Positions 1 through 6,937 of a stretch of DNA of 14,688 bases are shown piece by piece. This DNA is from a bacterium (lineage in GTDB: Bacteria > RBG-13-66-14), in contig JAPLSK010000115.1 in assembly GCA_026398675.1 (NCBI GenBank), positions 1 to 14,688 on the forward strand, read 5' to 3'. The notes under the pieces were generated by a model. It had not been told where the DNA came from. It saw only the letters and a list, made by a program, of their open reading frames with translations, and did not search any database. Every line of letters begins with the position of its first letter. Within the stretch, counting starts at the first letter, position 1. The position numbers were made by a program, and so were the translations under genes.

Positions 1-297
1 ATCAGCCAGGTGGACTTCCGCATCGCCAATCCCGACGGCTCGCAGGCGGACGGCGACTATCCCGTGAATCCCAACGGGGCGCTGGGCGACATCGCGGGAT
101 TGACCAACCCGGCGGGGAACGTCCTGGCGGTGATGCCCCACCCCGAGCGGGCGAGCTGGCTCTGGCAGCTCCCGCGTGAGCTGGAGGGATTCTGGGGCGG
201 GCGGCGCCGGGCTTACGACGGCGGCGATTTGAACGAGGCCGGGCCGGGGCGGAAGCTCTTCCTCTCCCTGGCCGCCCATCTGGGGGTGAGGGCCTGA
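1..297 (+). CDS. purQ: Phosphoribosylformylglycinamidine synthase, glutaminase subunit PurQ (C-terminal part)
   Basis: The gene enters from the left edge in frame 1 and stops at TGA 295-297, so only about 98 C-terminal residues are visible. The segment NPNGALGDIAGLTNPAGNV followed by MPHPERA is the signature of the PurQ class I glutamine amidotransferase end. The His and Glu of MPHPERA (fragment residues 47 and 49) are the catalytic-triad partners of a nucleophilic Cys that lies outside the window. PurQ releases ammonia from glutamine for PurL, which converts FGAR to FGAM in step 4 of purine synthesis. Between PHPER and the final helix there is a somewhat long Arg/Gly-rich insert. The stop codon overlaps the start of the next gene (TGATG), which is PurS-like, and that strengthens the call. 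PurL is not in the window. Confidence 0.88.
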   Translation: MSQVDFRIANPDGSQADGDYPVNPNGALGDIAGLTNPAGNVLAVMPHPERASWLWQLPRELEGFWGGRRRAYDGGDLNEAGPGRKLFLSLAAHLGVRA

Positions 298-845
298 TGG
301 CGGAGCTCGACCTGTTGGTCCGGCTGAAGGTGCCGGACACGGTGGCCGCCTCGGCCCGCTTCGCCCTGGTCGAGCTTCTGGGGCACGCGAACCTCGTCGG
401 GCTGAACCGCGAGGAGCTCTGGCGCTTCACGGGGACCTTCGATCCCGACCGGCTGCTCCCGGAGCTTCTGCGGCGGACCAGCCGCTTCGTCAACCCCTCG
501 AAGCACGCCCACCGTCGGGCGGTCTCGCTCGACGGGCTCACCCCTTGCGGGGACGGAGCGGGCGTTCCGGTCGGCGTCCGGGTCACGAAGCGCGACGATT
601 TCACCGGGCGCGACGCCCTCGCCTATTGCCGGAACACCCTCGGACTGACCGAGATCGAAGGCGCGCGCTACTCGACCCTGTGGACGCTTTGGATAGAAGG
701 CGGCGACCCGGCGGGTGCCGCCCGGGCGATGGCCGACTGCGCGGCCCGCACACCGGGCCTTTTGGCCAATCCGCACTGCGAGACATTCGAACTTTTAAGC
801 TATAACGTGAGACCGATGCAAAATACAAATCCAGCGCAATTATGA
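297..845 (+). CDS. purS: PurS-like protein with two tandem PurS domains
   Basis: This 182-aa product starts at ATG 297, sharing its A with the purQ stop. PurS proteins are normally about 80-85 aa. Here the second half (about residues 92-170) has the PurS layout: a beta strand (VGVRVTK), a helix, a second strand near GLTEIEGARY, a helix, then LLANPHCETFELL, which matches the conserved LLANPVIEDY-type end. The first half (about residues 4-75) shows the same beta-alpha-beta-beta-alpha-beta order and ends at RFVNPSKHAHRR, so it reads as a diverged first copy. PurS holds PurL and PurQ together in the small-PurL FGAM synthase complex, where it acts as a dimer. A fused dimer would resemble the N-terminal domain of large PurL. 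The usual Gly-Lys after the second strand is not conserved. The last 12 or so residues are encoded by AT-rich DNA and may be an acquired tail. The family call rests on pattern, not alignment. Confidence 0.68.
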   Translation: MAELDLLVRLKVPDTVAASARFALVELLGHANLVGLNREELWRFTGTFDPDRLLPELLRRTSRFVNPSKHAHRRAVSLDGLTPCGDGAGVPVGVRVTKRDDFTGRDALAYCRNTLGLTEIEGARYSTLWTLWIEGGDPAGAARAMADCAARTPGLLANPHCETFELLSYNVRPMQNTNPAQL

Positions 846-882
846 TGGTTCTCAGGCTTGTTAGTATCCACGCATAATCTCC

Positions 883-936
883 GTAGGGGCGGGGCTCTGT
901 CCCCGCCCGCGGGCGACCGCAGAGGGTCGCCCCTAC
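883..936. repeat. 54-bp near-palindromic intergenic repeat (copy R1)
   Basis: The ends are perfect 9-bp inverted repeats, GTAGGGGCG (883-891) and CGCCCCTAC (928-936). Inside them CTCTG pairs with CAGAG, and the centre is the perfect 12-bp palindrome CGCCCGCGGGCG (904-915). The whole 54 bp can fold as one long hairpin with two small internal mismatched stretches. It lies in the 179-base gap between purS and the small gene at 1025, and nothing else clear is seen in that gap. Related GTAGGGGCG hairpins occur at 7764, 7826, 9395 and 13164. It has no T-run, so it is more like a REP/MITE-type repeat than a standard terminator. Confidence 0.75.
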
Positions 937-1012
937 GAAGACCCCTATGCAACAGTCTAAGGGTATAAAAGCCGCTATGTTTGGTTCTAACATTACAACG
1001 AAAAGGTGAACA

Positions 1013-1019
1013 AAGGAGG
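1013..1019 (+). promoter_or_regulatory. Strong ribosome binding site for the AT-rich small gene
   Basis: AAGGAGG lies 5 nt before ATG 1025. This near-perfect Shine-Dalgarno is one of the best in the window and supports translation of the otherwise unrecognised 78-aa ORF. Confidence 0.75.
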
Positions 1020-1024
1020 ATGTT

Positions 1025-1261
1025 ATGTCTTCGCAACCATGCAATGCCCTTTATAACGGTGTAAAAGTTGCTTGTTTTCCCAAGGGTATAAACAGGTGCA
1101 AAGTCGAGATACCTTCCGATATATGGGTCAAGGATGGTATCGAAAAGGGATTATTGACAATTAACGGTAAGGTGGTACTTCCAGGTAACGCTACTTTTCA
1201 AACAACAATTGGGCCTTCTCAGCAAAAGAAATCGTATATGGTTGTCAAGGTAACGCTATAA
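1025..1261 (+). CDS. Unknown 78-aa protein encoded by AT-rich DNA
   Basis: I do not recognise this family. The product has no signal peptide and no membrane segment. It holds three Cys (6, 17, 25), is Lys-rich, and alternates short beta-like stretches (VKVACF, CKVEIP, LLTINGKVVL, YMVVKVTL), so a small beta fold is plausible. The start at ATG 1025 is fixed by an AAGGAGG 5 nt upstream. Base composition and codon use differ sharply from the neighbours: many codons end in A or T (AAA, TAT, GTA, ACA), while dnaJ, 43 bases downstream, is strongly G/C-ending. This suggests recent acquisition. It sits between a purine gene and dnaJ, neither of which hints at function. That it is a real gene is fairly likely; its role is open. 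Confidence 0.7.
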   Translation: MSSQPCNALYNGVKVACFPKGINRCKVEIPSDIWVKDGIEKGLLTINGKVVLPGNATFQTTIGPSQQKKSYMVVKVTL

Positions 1262-1303
1262 CTTCTCTGCATTACTTCAAAGAGAGCAGGAGCCGTTAGT
1301 CTG

Positions 1304-2374
1304 TTGACCATTCACCGACGCGACTACTACGAGGTGCTCGAGGTGCCCCACGACGCCGACGCGGCGGCCGTTAAAAAGGCCTACCGCAAGAAGGCGCTCG
1401 AGTTCCACCCCGACCGCAACCCCGACGCCCCGGAGGCCGAGGAGCGTTTCAAGGAGGCCTCGGAGGCCTACCAGGTGCTCTCGGACCCGCAGAAGCGCGC
1501 GGTTTACGACCGCTACGGCCACGAGGGCCTCGCCGGGCGCGGCTACCACGGCTTCGACGACGTCGGCGACATCTTCGACCTCTTCGGCGATCTCTTCGGG
1601 GGGCTGTTCGGCGGCGGCGTCCGGCGCGGGGCGCCGCACGTGCGCCGGGGCGACGACCTGCGCGCCGACGTCACCGTCACCTACGCCGAAGCGCTCACCG
1701 GGGTGACGAAGGGGATTAAAATCGCGCGGGTGGAGCTCTGCTCCCGCTGCCGGGGGACCGGGGCCGAACCGGGGCATCCGCCGAAGGCCTGCCCGGCGTG
1801 CGGGGGGCGGGGGAGGGTCGTGCGCCAGACCGGCTTCATGCGCCTGGAGACGCCCTGCTCCAACTGCCGGGGGACCGGCCAGGTCATCGAGGAGCACTGC
1901 GGCCTCTGCGGCGGGTCGGGGTACACCCGAACCTCCCCGCACCTCGAGGTGGAGATTCCCGCCGGGATTGACGACGGTCAGCGCATCCGCCTCTCCGGCG
2001 AGGGCAACGACGGCTCGGCCCCCGGATTCCGGGGCGACCTCTACATCGTCTGCGACCTCGAGCCCCACCCGGTTTTCCGTCGCAACGGCCGGGACCTGCT
2101 CGTGGACCTGGCGCTCACCTACCCCCAGCTCGCCCTGGGGGCCAAGGTCGAGGTGCCGACCCTCGGGGAGCCGGAGAATCTGGATGTTCCGGCGGGGACT
2201 CAAGCCGGCGCGGTCTTCACCATCCGCAAGGCCGGGTTCCCCCAGATCGGGCGCGGGCGCCGCGGCGACCTCCGGGTGACCGTCACCGTCGCCGTGCCCA
2301 AACGGCTCAGCCGGGAGCAGAAAAAGCTGCTGCGCGAGCTCCAGGATACGCTGGACAAGGAACAAGGGGTTTAA
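1304..2374 (+). CDS. dnaJ: Chaperone protein DnaJ (type I J-domain co-chaperone)
   Basis: The product is a 356-aa cytoplasmic co-chaperone that stimulates the DnaK ATPase and delivers unfolded substrates. It has the full type I layout. An N-terminal J domain carries HPD at residues 35-37, followed by a Gly/Phe-rich linker (about 75-105). A zinc-binding region (about 146-206) holds four CxxCxGxG repeats: CSRCRGTG, CPACGGRG, CSNCRGTG and CGLCGGSG. C-terminal substrate-binding domains run from about 210 to 345. Length is slightly below the E. coli form (376 aa). The start is taken as TTG 1304, with AGGAG at 1288-1292 and the J-domain opening RRDYYEVLEV directly after; no ATG lies nearby. dnaK and grpE are not in the window. 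The last codons form one arm of a 10-bp inverted repeat. Confidence 0.96.
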   Translation: MTIHRRDYYEVLEVPHDADAAAVKKAYRKKALEFHPDRNPDAPEAEERFKEASEAYQVLSDPQKRAVYDRYGHEGLAGRGYHGFDDVGDIFDLFGDLFGGLFGGGVRRGAPHVRRGDDLRADVTVTYAEALTGVTKGIKIARVELCSRCRGTGAEPGHPPKACPACGGRGRVVRQTGFMRLETPCSNCRGTGQVIEEHCGLCGGSGYTRTSPHLEVEIPAGIDDGQRIRLSGEGNDGSAPGFRGDLYIVCDLEPHPVFRRNGRDLLVDLALTYPQLALGAKVEVPTLGEPENLDVPAGTQAGAVFTIRKAGFPQIGRGRRGDLRVTVTVAVPKRLSREQKKLLRELQDTLDKEQGV

Positions 2375-2411
2375 CCGAGCGAAGCGAGTAACGCCCCAGC
2401 GAAACCCCTTG
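2363..2411 (+). repeat. 10-bp inverted repeat spanning the dnaJ stop codon
   Basis: CAAGGGGTTT (2363-2372), which ends inside the dnaJ stop codon, is perfectly complementary to AAACCCCTTG (2402-2411). The 29-nt loop contains the mirror-like GAGCGAAGCGAG. It could be a processing or stability hairpin, or a weak terminator, in the 59-bp gap before the DUF1844 gene. There is no T-run, so transcription probably continues. Confidence 0.5.
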
Positions 2412-2433
2412 CCTCCATCCGCGGGAGGACCGC

Positions 2434-2775
2434 ATGACCCAGGATTCAGGCACGCACGACGCCAACTTCCTCGGGCTGGTGTACAGCCTCTACCAGTCGG
2501 CGATGATTCAGATGGGCAAGCTGGCCCACCCGGAGACGGGCGGGGTGGAGCGCGACCTCCCGGCCGCCCGCGTCTCCATTGACCTCTTGGAGACCCTCGC
2601 CCACAAGACCCGGGGCAACCTTTCCGAGAGCGAGGACAAGCTCCTGAAGAACATGCTCACCGATCTCCGCCTGAACTACGTGGGCGAGGCGGAGAAGGAC
2701 GACAAACCGATGGAACCCGCGGCGGAGGAACCGGCGGCAGATGAAGACGGGCAGTCCACCGAGGGAAAGGGTTAG
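2434..2775 (+). CDS. DUF1844 family protein
   Basis: This is a 113-aa protein. Residues 10-83 match the pattern of DUF1844: FLGLVYSLYQSAMIQMGKL, then a conserved AARVSIDLLETLAHKTRGNLSESEDKLLKNML block and a DLRLNYV end. The family is small, alpha-helical, probably cytoplasmic, and of unknown function. The last 30 residues are an acidic, low-complexity tail (rich in Glu, Ala, Pro and Asp). The start at ATG 2434 has GGGAGGA at 2423-2429. The 3' end overlaps the likely deoC start by 35 bases, which suggests translational coupling. It ends in TAG. Confidence 0.8.
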   Translation: MTQDSGTHDANFLGLVYSLYQSAMIQMGKLAHPETGGVERDLPAARVSIDLLETLAHKTRGNLSESEDKLLKNMLTDLRLNYVGEAEKDDKPMEPAAEEPAADEDGQSTEGKG

Positions 2776-3526
2776 CACCCCCCCGGAGGTCCAGGAGACG
2801 GCGGGGCCGGGTTGGGGGTTCATCGGGCGCATCGGCCGGAAAGCCCTGGCCTGGGCTCTGGACGGAGCCGCGCTGAACTCCACCGTCACCTCGGTCGAGC
2901 TCGCGGACTACCTGGACCGGTGCGCTTCGGCGGGCATCCGGGCGGTGTGCGTCCTGCCCCGCCACCTGGCCGAGGCGCGCGCCAGGATTGACGACCGCGG
3001 ATTCCCGCTCTACCTCTGCGGGGTGGTGGATTTCCCCCTCGGCGTCCGGCCCGCGCCCGAGAAGGAGGCCGAGGCCGGACGGCTCATCGCCGCGGGGGCC
3101 GACGAGCTGGACGCCGTGATGAACCTGGATCTCCTGCGCGCCGGGCGGTGCGGGGAGGTTCTGGAGGATCTGCGGCGGCTCAGGGCGGTGGCCGGCCCGA
3201 GGGTTTTGAAAATCATCATCGAAACGCCGCTTTTGACCAATGACCAGAAGGCCCAGGCGGCGGAGCTGTGCATCGAGGCCGACGTGGACTGCGTGAAGAC
3301 CTCCACCGGTTGCCACGGGCCCACGAAAACCGCCGACGTGCGGCTGGTCCGGGAGGTCGTCGGCTCGGAGCTGGACATCAAAGCCGCGGGCGGCATTCGG
3401 ACCCTGGACGACACGGCGCGCTTCTTCGAGGCCGGGGCGAACCGCATCGGCGCTTCCACGGCCCCCGACATCATGGCCGAGTTCGACCGCACACGGGAAC
3501 GAGAATCGGATGGACTCGACATTTAA
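2741..3526 (+). CDS. deoC: Deoxyribose-phosphate aldolase
   Basis: This 261-aa enzyme cleaves 2-deoxyribose 5-phosphate to glyceraldehyde 3-phosphate and acetaldehyde in deoxynucleoside breakdown. The TIM-barrel signatures are present. The Schiff-base Lys is in DCVKTSTG (K186), the second active-site Lys in DIKAAGGIR (K214), and the acid Asp in ELDAVMNL (D124). The spacing fits the short bacterial DERA type. The start is ATG 2741, with GGAGGAA at 2724-2730; it lies inside the DUF1844 gene and gives about 30 residues ahead of the core fold. No better in-frame start follows, so the extension may be real. The next gene, a WYL regulator, begins 12 bases downstream and could control sugar or nucleoside use, though that link rests only on position. 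Confidence 0.93.
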   Translation: MKTGSPPRERVSTPPEVQETAGPGWGFIGRIGRKALAWALDGAALNSTVTSVELADYLDRCASAGIRAVCVLPRHLAEARARIDDRGFPLYLCGVVDFPLGVRPAPEKEAEAGRLIAAGADELDAVMNLDLLRAGRCGEVLEDLRRLRAVAGPRVLKIIIETPLLTNDQKAQAAELCIEADVDCVKTSTGCHGPTKTADVRLVREVVGSELDIKAAGGIRTLDDTARFFEAGANRIGASTAPDIMAEFDRTRERESDGLDI

Positions 3527-3538
3527 CGGAACCGAACC

Positions 3539-4558
3539 ATGCCGCCCAGACCCCTGAACAAGACCGCCCTGCGGCGCCTCTTGGAGATTGACCGGCTGGT
3601 GCGCTCGGGGAGCGGCCCGACCACCGAGGGCCTCGCCGAGCACTTCGAGGTGACCGAGCGGACCATCTACCGGGACCTGGCCTACCTGCGCGACCAGCTC
3701 AACGCGCCGCTGGCCTACGCCCGCGGCGACGACTACAAGAGCGGCTACCGGTACACCGATCCGGCGTACGTGCTGCCGGCCAACTTCCTGCGCCGCGCCG
3801 AGGTGACCGGAGCCCTGCTGGCGGGGAAGCTGGTCGCCCAGTCCCCCGGCCAGCCGCGAGGCGCCGCCTTCGCCGGTCTCGTCGAGCGACTGAAGGACCT
3901 GCTGGACGCCCGGGAGCTCTCGGTCATCGAGAGCGAGGTGTCCGCGTTCGATTACGCCGCGCGCCGCGTCTGGCGCGTGGACCCGCGCATCGTCGAGGCC
4001 GCCGGGGCGGCTCTGCGCCGGAGAAGGAGAATCCAGGCCGACCTCTTCGTCCCCGGCGCGGACGAGAACCCCGACGTCGGCGAAAACTGGCGACGCTTCG
4101 CCTTCGAGATTTTCCGTATCTGCAACCTGGACGGCGCCTGGTATATCTTGGGGCGCGACGTGGACTCCAGCGAGCGGACGGCGGTCCCCCTGGCGCGGCT
4201 CAAGGGGTTCCGCGAGCTGTCCGAGCGCTACTCGGTGCCGGCCGATTTCAGCCTCGCCGACGCCCTGGCCGATGCCTTCGGCTTCCGGCTGGACTCGCCG
4301 GGGTACCGGGTTCAGCTTCTATTCCACGGCCGGGCGGCCCACCTGGTGGCCGAACGCGAGTGGCACCCCAGCCAGCGGATGGCCTTCCAGCCCGACGGAT
4401 CCCTGCGGCTCACCCTGCGCACCGCGAACCTCGGCGAGTTGGCCCGGTGGCTGGCCGGTTTTCCGGGGGAGGTCCGCGTCGAGGCTCCCGAGGAGCTGCG
4501 CCGTCTGGTCGTCGGCAACGCCCGGAGGCTCCTGGAGGACAACGAACCCGAACCATGA
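3539..4558 (+). CDS. WYL-domain HTH transcriptional regulator
   Basis: The 339-aa product begins with a winged helix-turn-helix (about residues 8-60; the TEGLAEHFEVTERTIYRDLAYL segment at 29-50 holds the helices), of the kind seen in DeoR/YobV-type regulators. The central-to-C-terminal part is a WYL domain: WYILGRD at residues 201-207 and ERTAVPLARLKGFREL just after. A WCX-like C-terminal region follows (about 255-330). WYL domains bind small ligands or nucleic acid and often switch the DNA-binding domain. The start at ATG 3539 is 12 bases after deoC. Its stop overlaps the next start (ATGA), so it is co-transcribed with both neighbours. The target and ligand are unknown; autoregulation of this operon is a reasonable guess. 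Confidence 0.88.
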   Translation: MPPRPLNKTALRRLLEIDRLVRSGSGPTTEGLAEHFEVTERTIYRDLAYLRDQLNAPLAYARGDDYKSGYRYTDPAYVLPANFLRRAEVTGALLAGKLVAQSPGQPRGAAFAGLVERLKDLLDARELSVIESEVSAFDYAARRVWRVDPRIVEAAGAALRRRRRIQADLFVPGADENPDVGENWRRFAFEIFRICNLDGAWYILGRDVDSSERTAVPLARLKGFRELSERYSVPADFSLADALADAFGFRLDSPGYRVQLLFHGRAAHLVAEREWHPSQRMAFQPDGSLRLTLRTANLGELARWLAGFPGEVRVEAPEELRRLVVGNARRLLEDNEPEP

Positions 4559-5421
4559 CGCGATTCCTGCCCGCTATTCTGATTTTATTGACCACGGCGC
4601 ACGCCGCCCTGGAAATCCGCGAAGTGCCTCCGCTGGTCAAGAGCGATCGGACCCTGGAAGCCGAGCTCGAGCGTGGTTGCTGGGAGCTCATCTACGCGCT
4701 GGAGGGCGGGGGGAGCGCCGCGGAGGTCTCCGCGCGCCTGTCCCACCTCACCGACTCCTACCCCGAGCGGCTGCGCAGCGGCAGCTACGCCTACCAGCTC
4801 GCGGTGGGGCGCCTGGCCTTCGCCACGGGCGACCTGGACCGGGCGCGGGAGGCGATGAAGCGGGCGACGGAGGCTAACCCGGCGGCGGCCGAGCCCCGGG
4901 CCTGGATCGCCGCCGTAGATCTCAAGCTCGGGCGGGTCGAGGCGGCGCTCGCCGCGGCCCACGAAGCCCTCGAGTTGGACCCCCTCCAGCCGGTGGCCCG
5001 CGAGGTGGCCCAGGGCGCGCTGGCCCTCTTGTCCAACTCCTCGGGCACCTTCTCATCGGAGGACCCCGAGGCGGTGGAGGAGGTTCTGGCCGGGGATAGC
5101 TCCTTCTCCCGGGGGGATTACGTGGAGGCGGCGCAGGCTTATGAACGCGCCCTCGAGCTCGACCCCGACTTCGTCGAGGCCCGGGTTTACATGGGCGACT
5201 GCCGCTACCAGACCGGCGACTACGCCGGGGCCCTGGTCGAGTACCGGCGGGCGGTGGAGATGGACCCGGATTTCGCCCCGGCCTGGAACTTCATGGGAGA
5301 CGCCCTCGCAGTCCTGGGCCGCAACGCCGAGGCGGTGGAGGCCTACCGGAAAGCGCTGGAGCTGAATCCGGACTACGCCGGCCCGCGCACCAAGCTGCGC
5401 CAGTTGGGCGAGGAACCCTGA
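4555..5421 (+). CDS. Exported tetratricopeptide-repeat protein
   Basis: The product is 288 aa from ATG 4555, which overlaps the stop of the WYL gene. A signal peptide (MTRFLPAILILLTTAHA, cut before ALE) predicts export. An open frame runs further upstream, but the hydrophobic leader directly after this ATG and the ATGA overlap decide the start. Two blocks of TPRs follow. The first (about 75-150) contains AVGRLAFATGDLDRAREAMKRATEANP and a second unit. The other (about 175-280) has three clear repeats with the A-Y-x-x-A-L-E-L-D/N-P endings. TPRs mediate protein-protein contacts. It may be a periplasmic scaffold for envelope assembly, but no partner is identifiable. Confidence 0.85.
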   Translation: MTRFLPAILILLTTAHAALEIREVPPLVKSDRTLEAELERGCWELIYALEGGGSAAEVSARLSHLTDSYPERLRSGSYAYQLAVGRLAFATGDLDRAREAMKRATEANPAAAEPRAWIAAVDLKLGRVEAALAAAHEALELDPLQPVAREVAQGALALLSNSSGTFSSEDPEAVEEVLAGDSSFSRGDYVEAAQAYERALELDPDFVEARVYMGDCRYQTGDYAGALVEYRRAVEMDPDFAPAWNFMGDALAVLGRNAEAVEAYRKALELNPDYAGPRTKLRQLGEEP

Positions 5422-5452
5422 TCAACCCTGCACACCGACGGGGAGGCCCTCG

Positions 5453-6352
5453 ATGCTCAAGAACTTCGCACAGATAAACGACCGGGTGAAGGGGGCGGCC
5501 CGCCGCCGGCTGGCCGTGATCGGAGCGGCCCACCCCCACACGCTCCAGGCTGTGTCCCAGGCGTATGGGGCCGGGCTGGTGGACGCCCTCCTCTTCGGCC
5601 CGGCGGGGGAGATTGAGGCCGCGGCCCGCAAGGCGGAGGTGGACCTCTCCCACTTCGAGGTGCGCGACGTAACCGGCGACGAGGAGATAGCCGCCGCCGC
5701 CGTGGCCGCCGTCCGCTCGGGAGATGCCGGGATGCTCATGAAGGGCAGCGTCGCAACCGGCATCGCCCTCAGGGCCGTCCTCGACAAGGAAAAGGGGCTC
5801 CGCTCCGGCAAGCTGTTGTCCCATATCGCCTGCCTGGAGGTACCGGGGTTCGACCGGCTCCTGTGGGTCACCGACGGCGGGATGAACATCCGGCCGGACC
5901 AGCCGACCAAGGCCGAGATTCTTTCCAACGCGGTGAACACCCTGCGGCGCCTGGGCTACGAACGGCCCAACGTGGCGGTGCTGGCCGCCGTGGAGGAGGT
6001 CAACCCGGACATGCCGGAGACGCTGGACGCCGCGGCGCTGGCGCAGATGGGCGAACGGGGGCAGTTCGGCGCCTGCGAGGTGGACGGCCCCCTGGCCCTG
6101 GACCTGGCCGTGGACGCCGAGGCGGCCCGCATCAAGGGCGTGAAGAGCCCCGTGGCCGGGAAGGCGGATATCCTCCTGGTCCCCGACATCCACACGGGCA
6201 ACATCTTCGCCAAGGGCCTGATTTACCTCGGCGGGGCCAAGGTGGGGGGGATGGTCGCCGGGGCGACGGCGCCCATCGTCCTTCTCTCCCGGGCCGACAC
6301 AACCGAGACCAAGCTCAACTCCATCGCCCTGTGCACCGCCGCGGCGGGGTAG
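5453..6352 (+). CDS. ptb: Phosphate butyryltransferase / phosphate acetyl-butyryltransferase family
   Basis: This 299-aa cytoplasmic enzyme belongs to the PTA_PTB family, which exchanges CoA and phosphate on short acyl groups (acyl-CoA + Pi to acyl phosphate + CoA). Length and motifs fit Ptb. Key segments are DAGMLMKGSVAT (about 96-107), the DGPLALDLAVD stretch, then SPVAGKADILLVPDIHTGN and a GGMVAGATAPIVLLSRADT block near the C-terminus. Ptb normally works with butyrate kinase (Buk) to make ATP from butyryl-CoA or branched acyl-CoAs, but no kinase is in this window. GGGAGG at 5441-5446 supports ATG 5453. The 9-base gap to the next gene carries that gene's RBS. Substrate (butyryl, branched or acetyl) cannot be told from sequence alone. 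Confidence 0.87.
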   Translation: MLKNFAQINDRVKGAARRRLAVIGAAHPHTLQAVSQAYGAGLVDALLFGPAGEIEAAARKAEVDLSHFEVRDVTGDEEIAAAAVAAVRSGDAGMLMKGSVATGIALRAVLDKEKGLRSGKLLSHIACLEVPGFDRLLWVTDGGMNIRPDQPTKAEILSNAVNTLRRLGYERPNVAVLAAVEEVNPDMPETLDAAALAQMGERGQFGACEVDGPLALDLAVDAEAARIKGVKSPVAGKADILLVPDIHTGNIFAKGLIYLGGAKVGGMVAGATAPIVLLSRADTTETKLNSIALCTAAAG

Positions 6353-6361
6353 GAGGTTCAA

Positions 6362-6937
6362 GTGGGCTGGGCCGATTGGCTCTTCGCCGTCGTCATGGCC
6401 GGGATGCTCCTGCGCGGGCTTCTCGTGGGCCTCGTAAGCGAGGCCCTGGGGCTGGTGAGCGTCATCCTGGCCTACATGCTCGCCGCCGTCCTCTACACGC
6501 CCCTGGGGCGGCTCTTCGCCGTGGACGTGGCCGGATTCGACGTGAGCGGGCCCATCGCCTTCATCGTGATTTTCATCGCGGTGCTGGTCGGGCTGCACTT
6601 TCTCGAAAAATTCCTGACGACGCTCATAGACGCCACCCTCGCCGGCTGGCTGAACCACCTCGGGGGCGCGGTGCTGGGCCTCGTGAAGGGCGTGCTCATC
6701 TGCGCCGCCGTGGTGCTCTTCGTCCACCGCCTGCCCTCGGGACCCGAGACGCGACGGGAGCTCTCCGAGGGGCCGATTTCACGGCCGGTGTCCGCCTTCG
6801 CCAAGCCCCTGGCCTACCTCGTCGAGGCGCTGGCCCCGGCGGTGGAGGACGACGCCTGGTGGCGGCCCGGGCTCGAAGAAACGCTGGGGATCCACGACGG
6901 CGAGTGGGAACTCTTGGAGGGAGACGATAATGGGTAG
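6362..6937 (+). CDS. CvpA family membrane protein
   Basis: The 191-aa protein starts at GTG 6362, with AGGAGG 5 nt before it (6351-6356, overlapping the ptb stop). It has the CvpA/colicin V production fold: about four transmembrane helices in the first 125 residues. The characteristic opening WLFAVVMAGMLLRGLLVGLVSEALGLVS is followed by helices near 35-50, 60-85 and 100-122. The tail (about 123-191) is charged and predicted soluble. CvpA proteins are inner-membrane proteins linked to envelope stress and colicin V export in E. coli; their general role is unsettled. The stop overlaps the next start by 8 bases. Confidence 0.82.
   Translation: MGWADWLFAVVMAGMLLRGLLVGLVSEALGLVSVILAYMLAAVLYTPLGRLFAVDVAGFDVSGPIAFIVIFIAVLVGLHFLEKFLTTLIDATLAGWLNHLGGAVLGLVKGVLICAAVVLFVHRLPSGPETRRELSEGPISRPVSAFAKPLAYLVEALAPAVEDDAWWRPGLEETLGIHDGEWELLEGDDNG

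Noticed and set aside
959..1092. The 11-mer AAGGGTATAAA occurs at 959-969 and 1082-1092
   Set aside because: The second copy is inside the coding sequence of the small gene, and the two are too short and isolated to call a repeat. TATAAA at 964 has no acceptable -35 at 16-18 bp, so it was not called a promoter.
1277..2365. A 362-codon - strand open frame opposite dnaJ
   Set aside because: It is an antisense shadow; dnaJ has all its domains and catalytic motifs.
5291..6727. A 478-codon - strand open frame opposite ptb and cvpA
   Set aside because: It is His/Gly/Glu-rich without domains, and both + strand genes beneath it are well supported.
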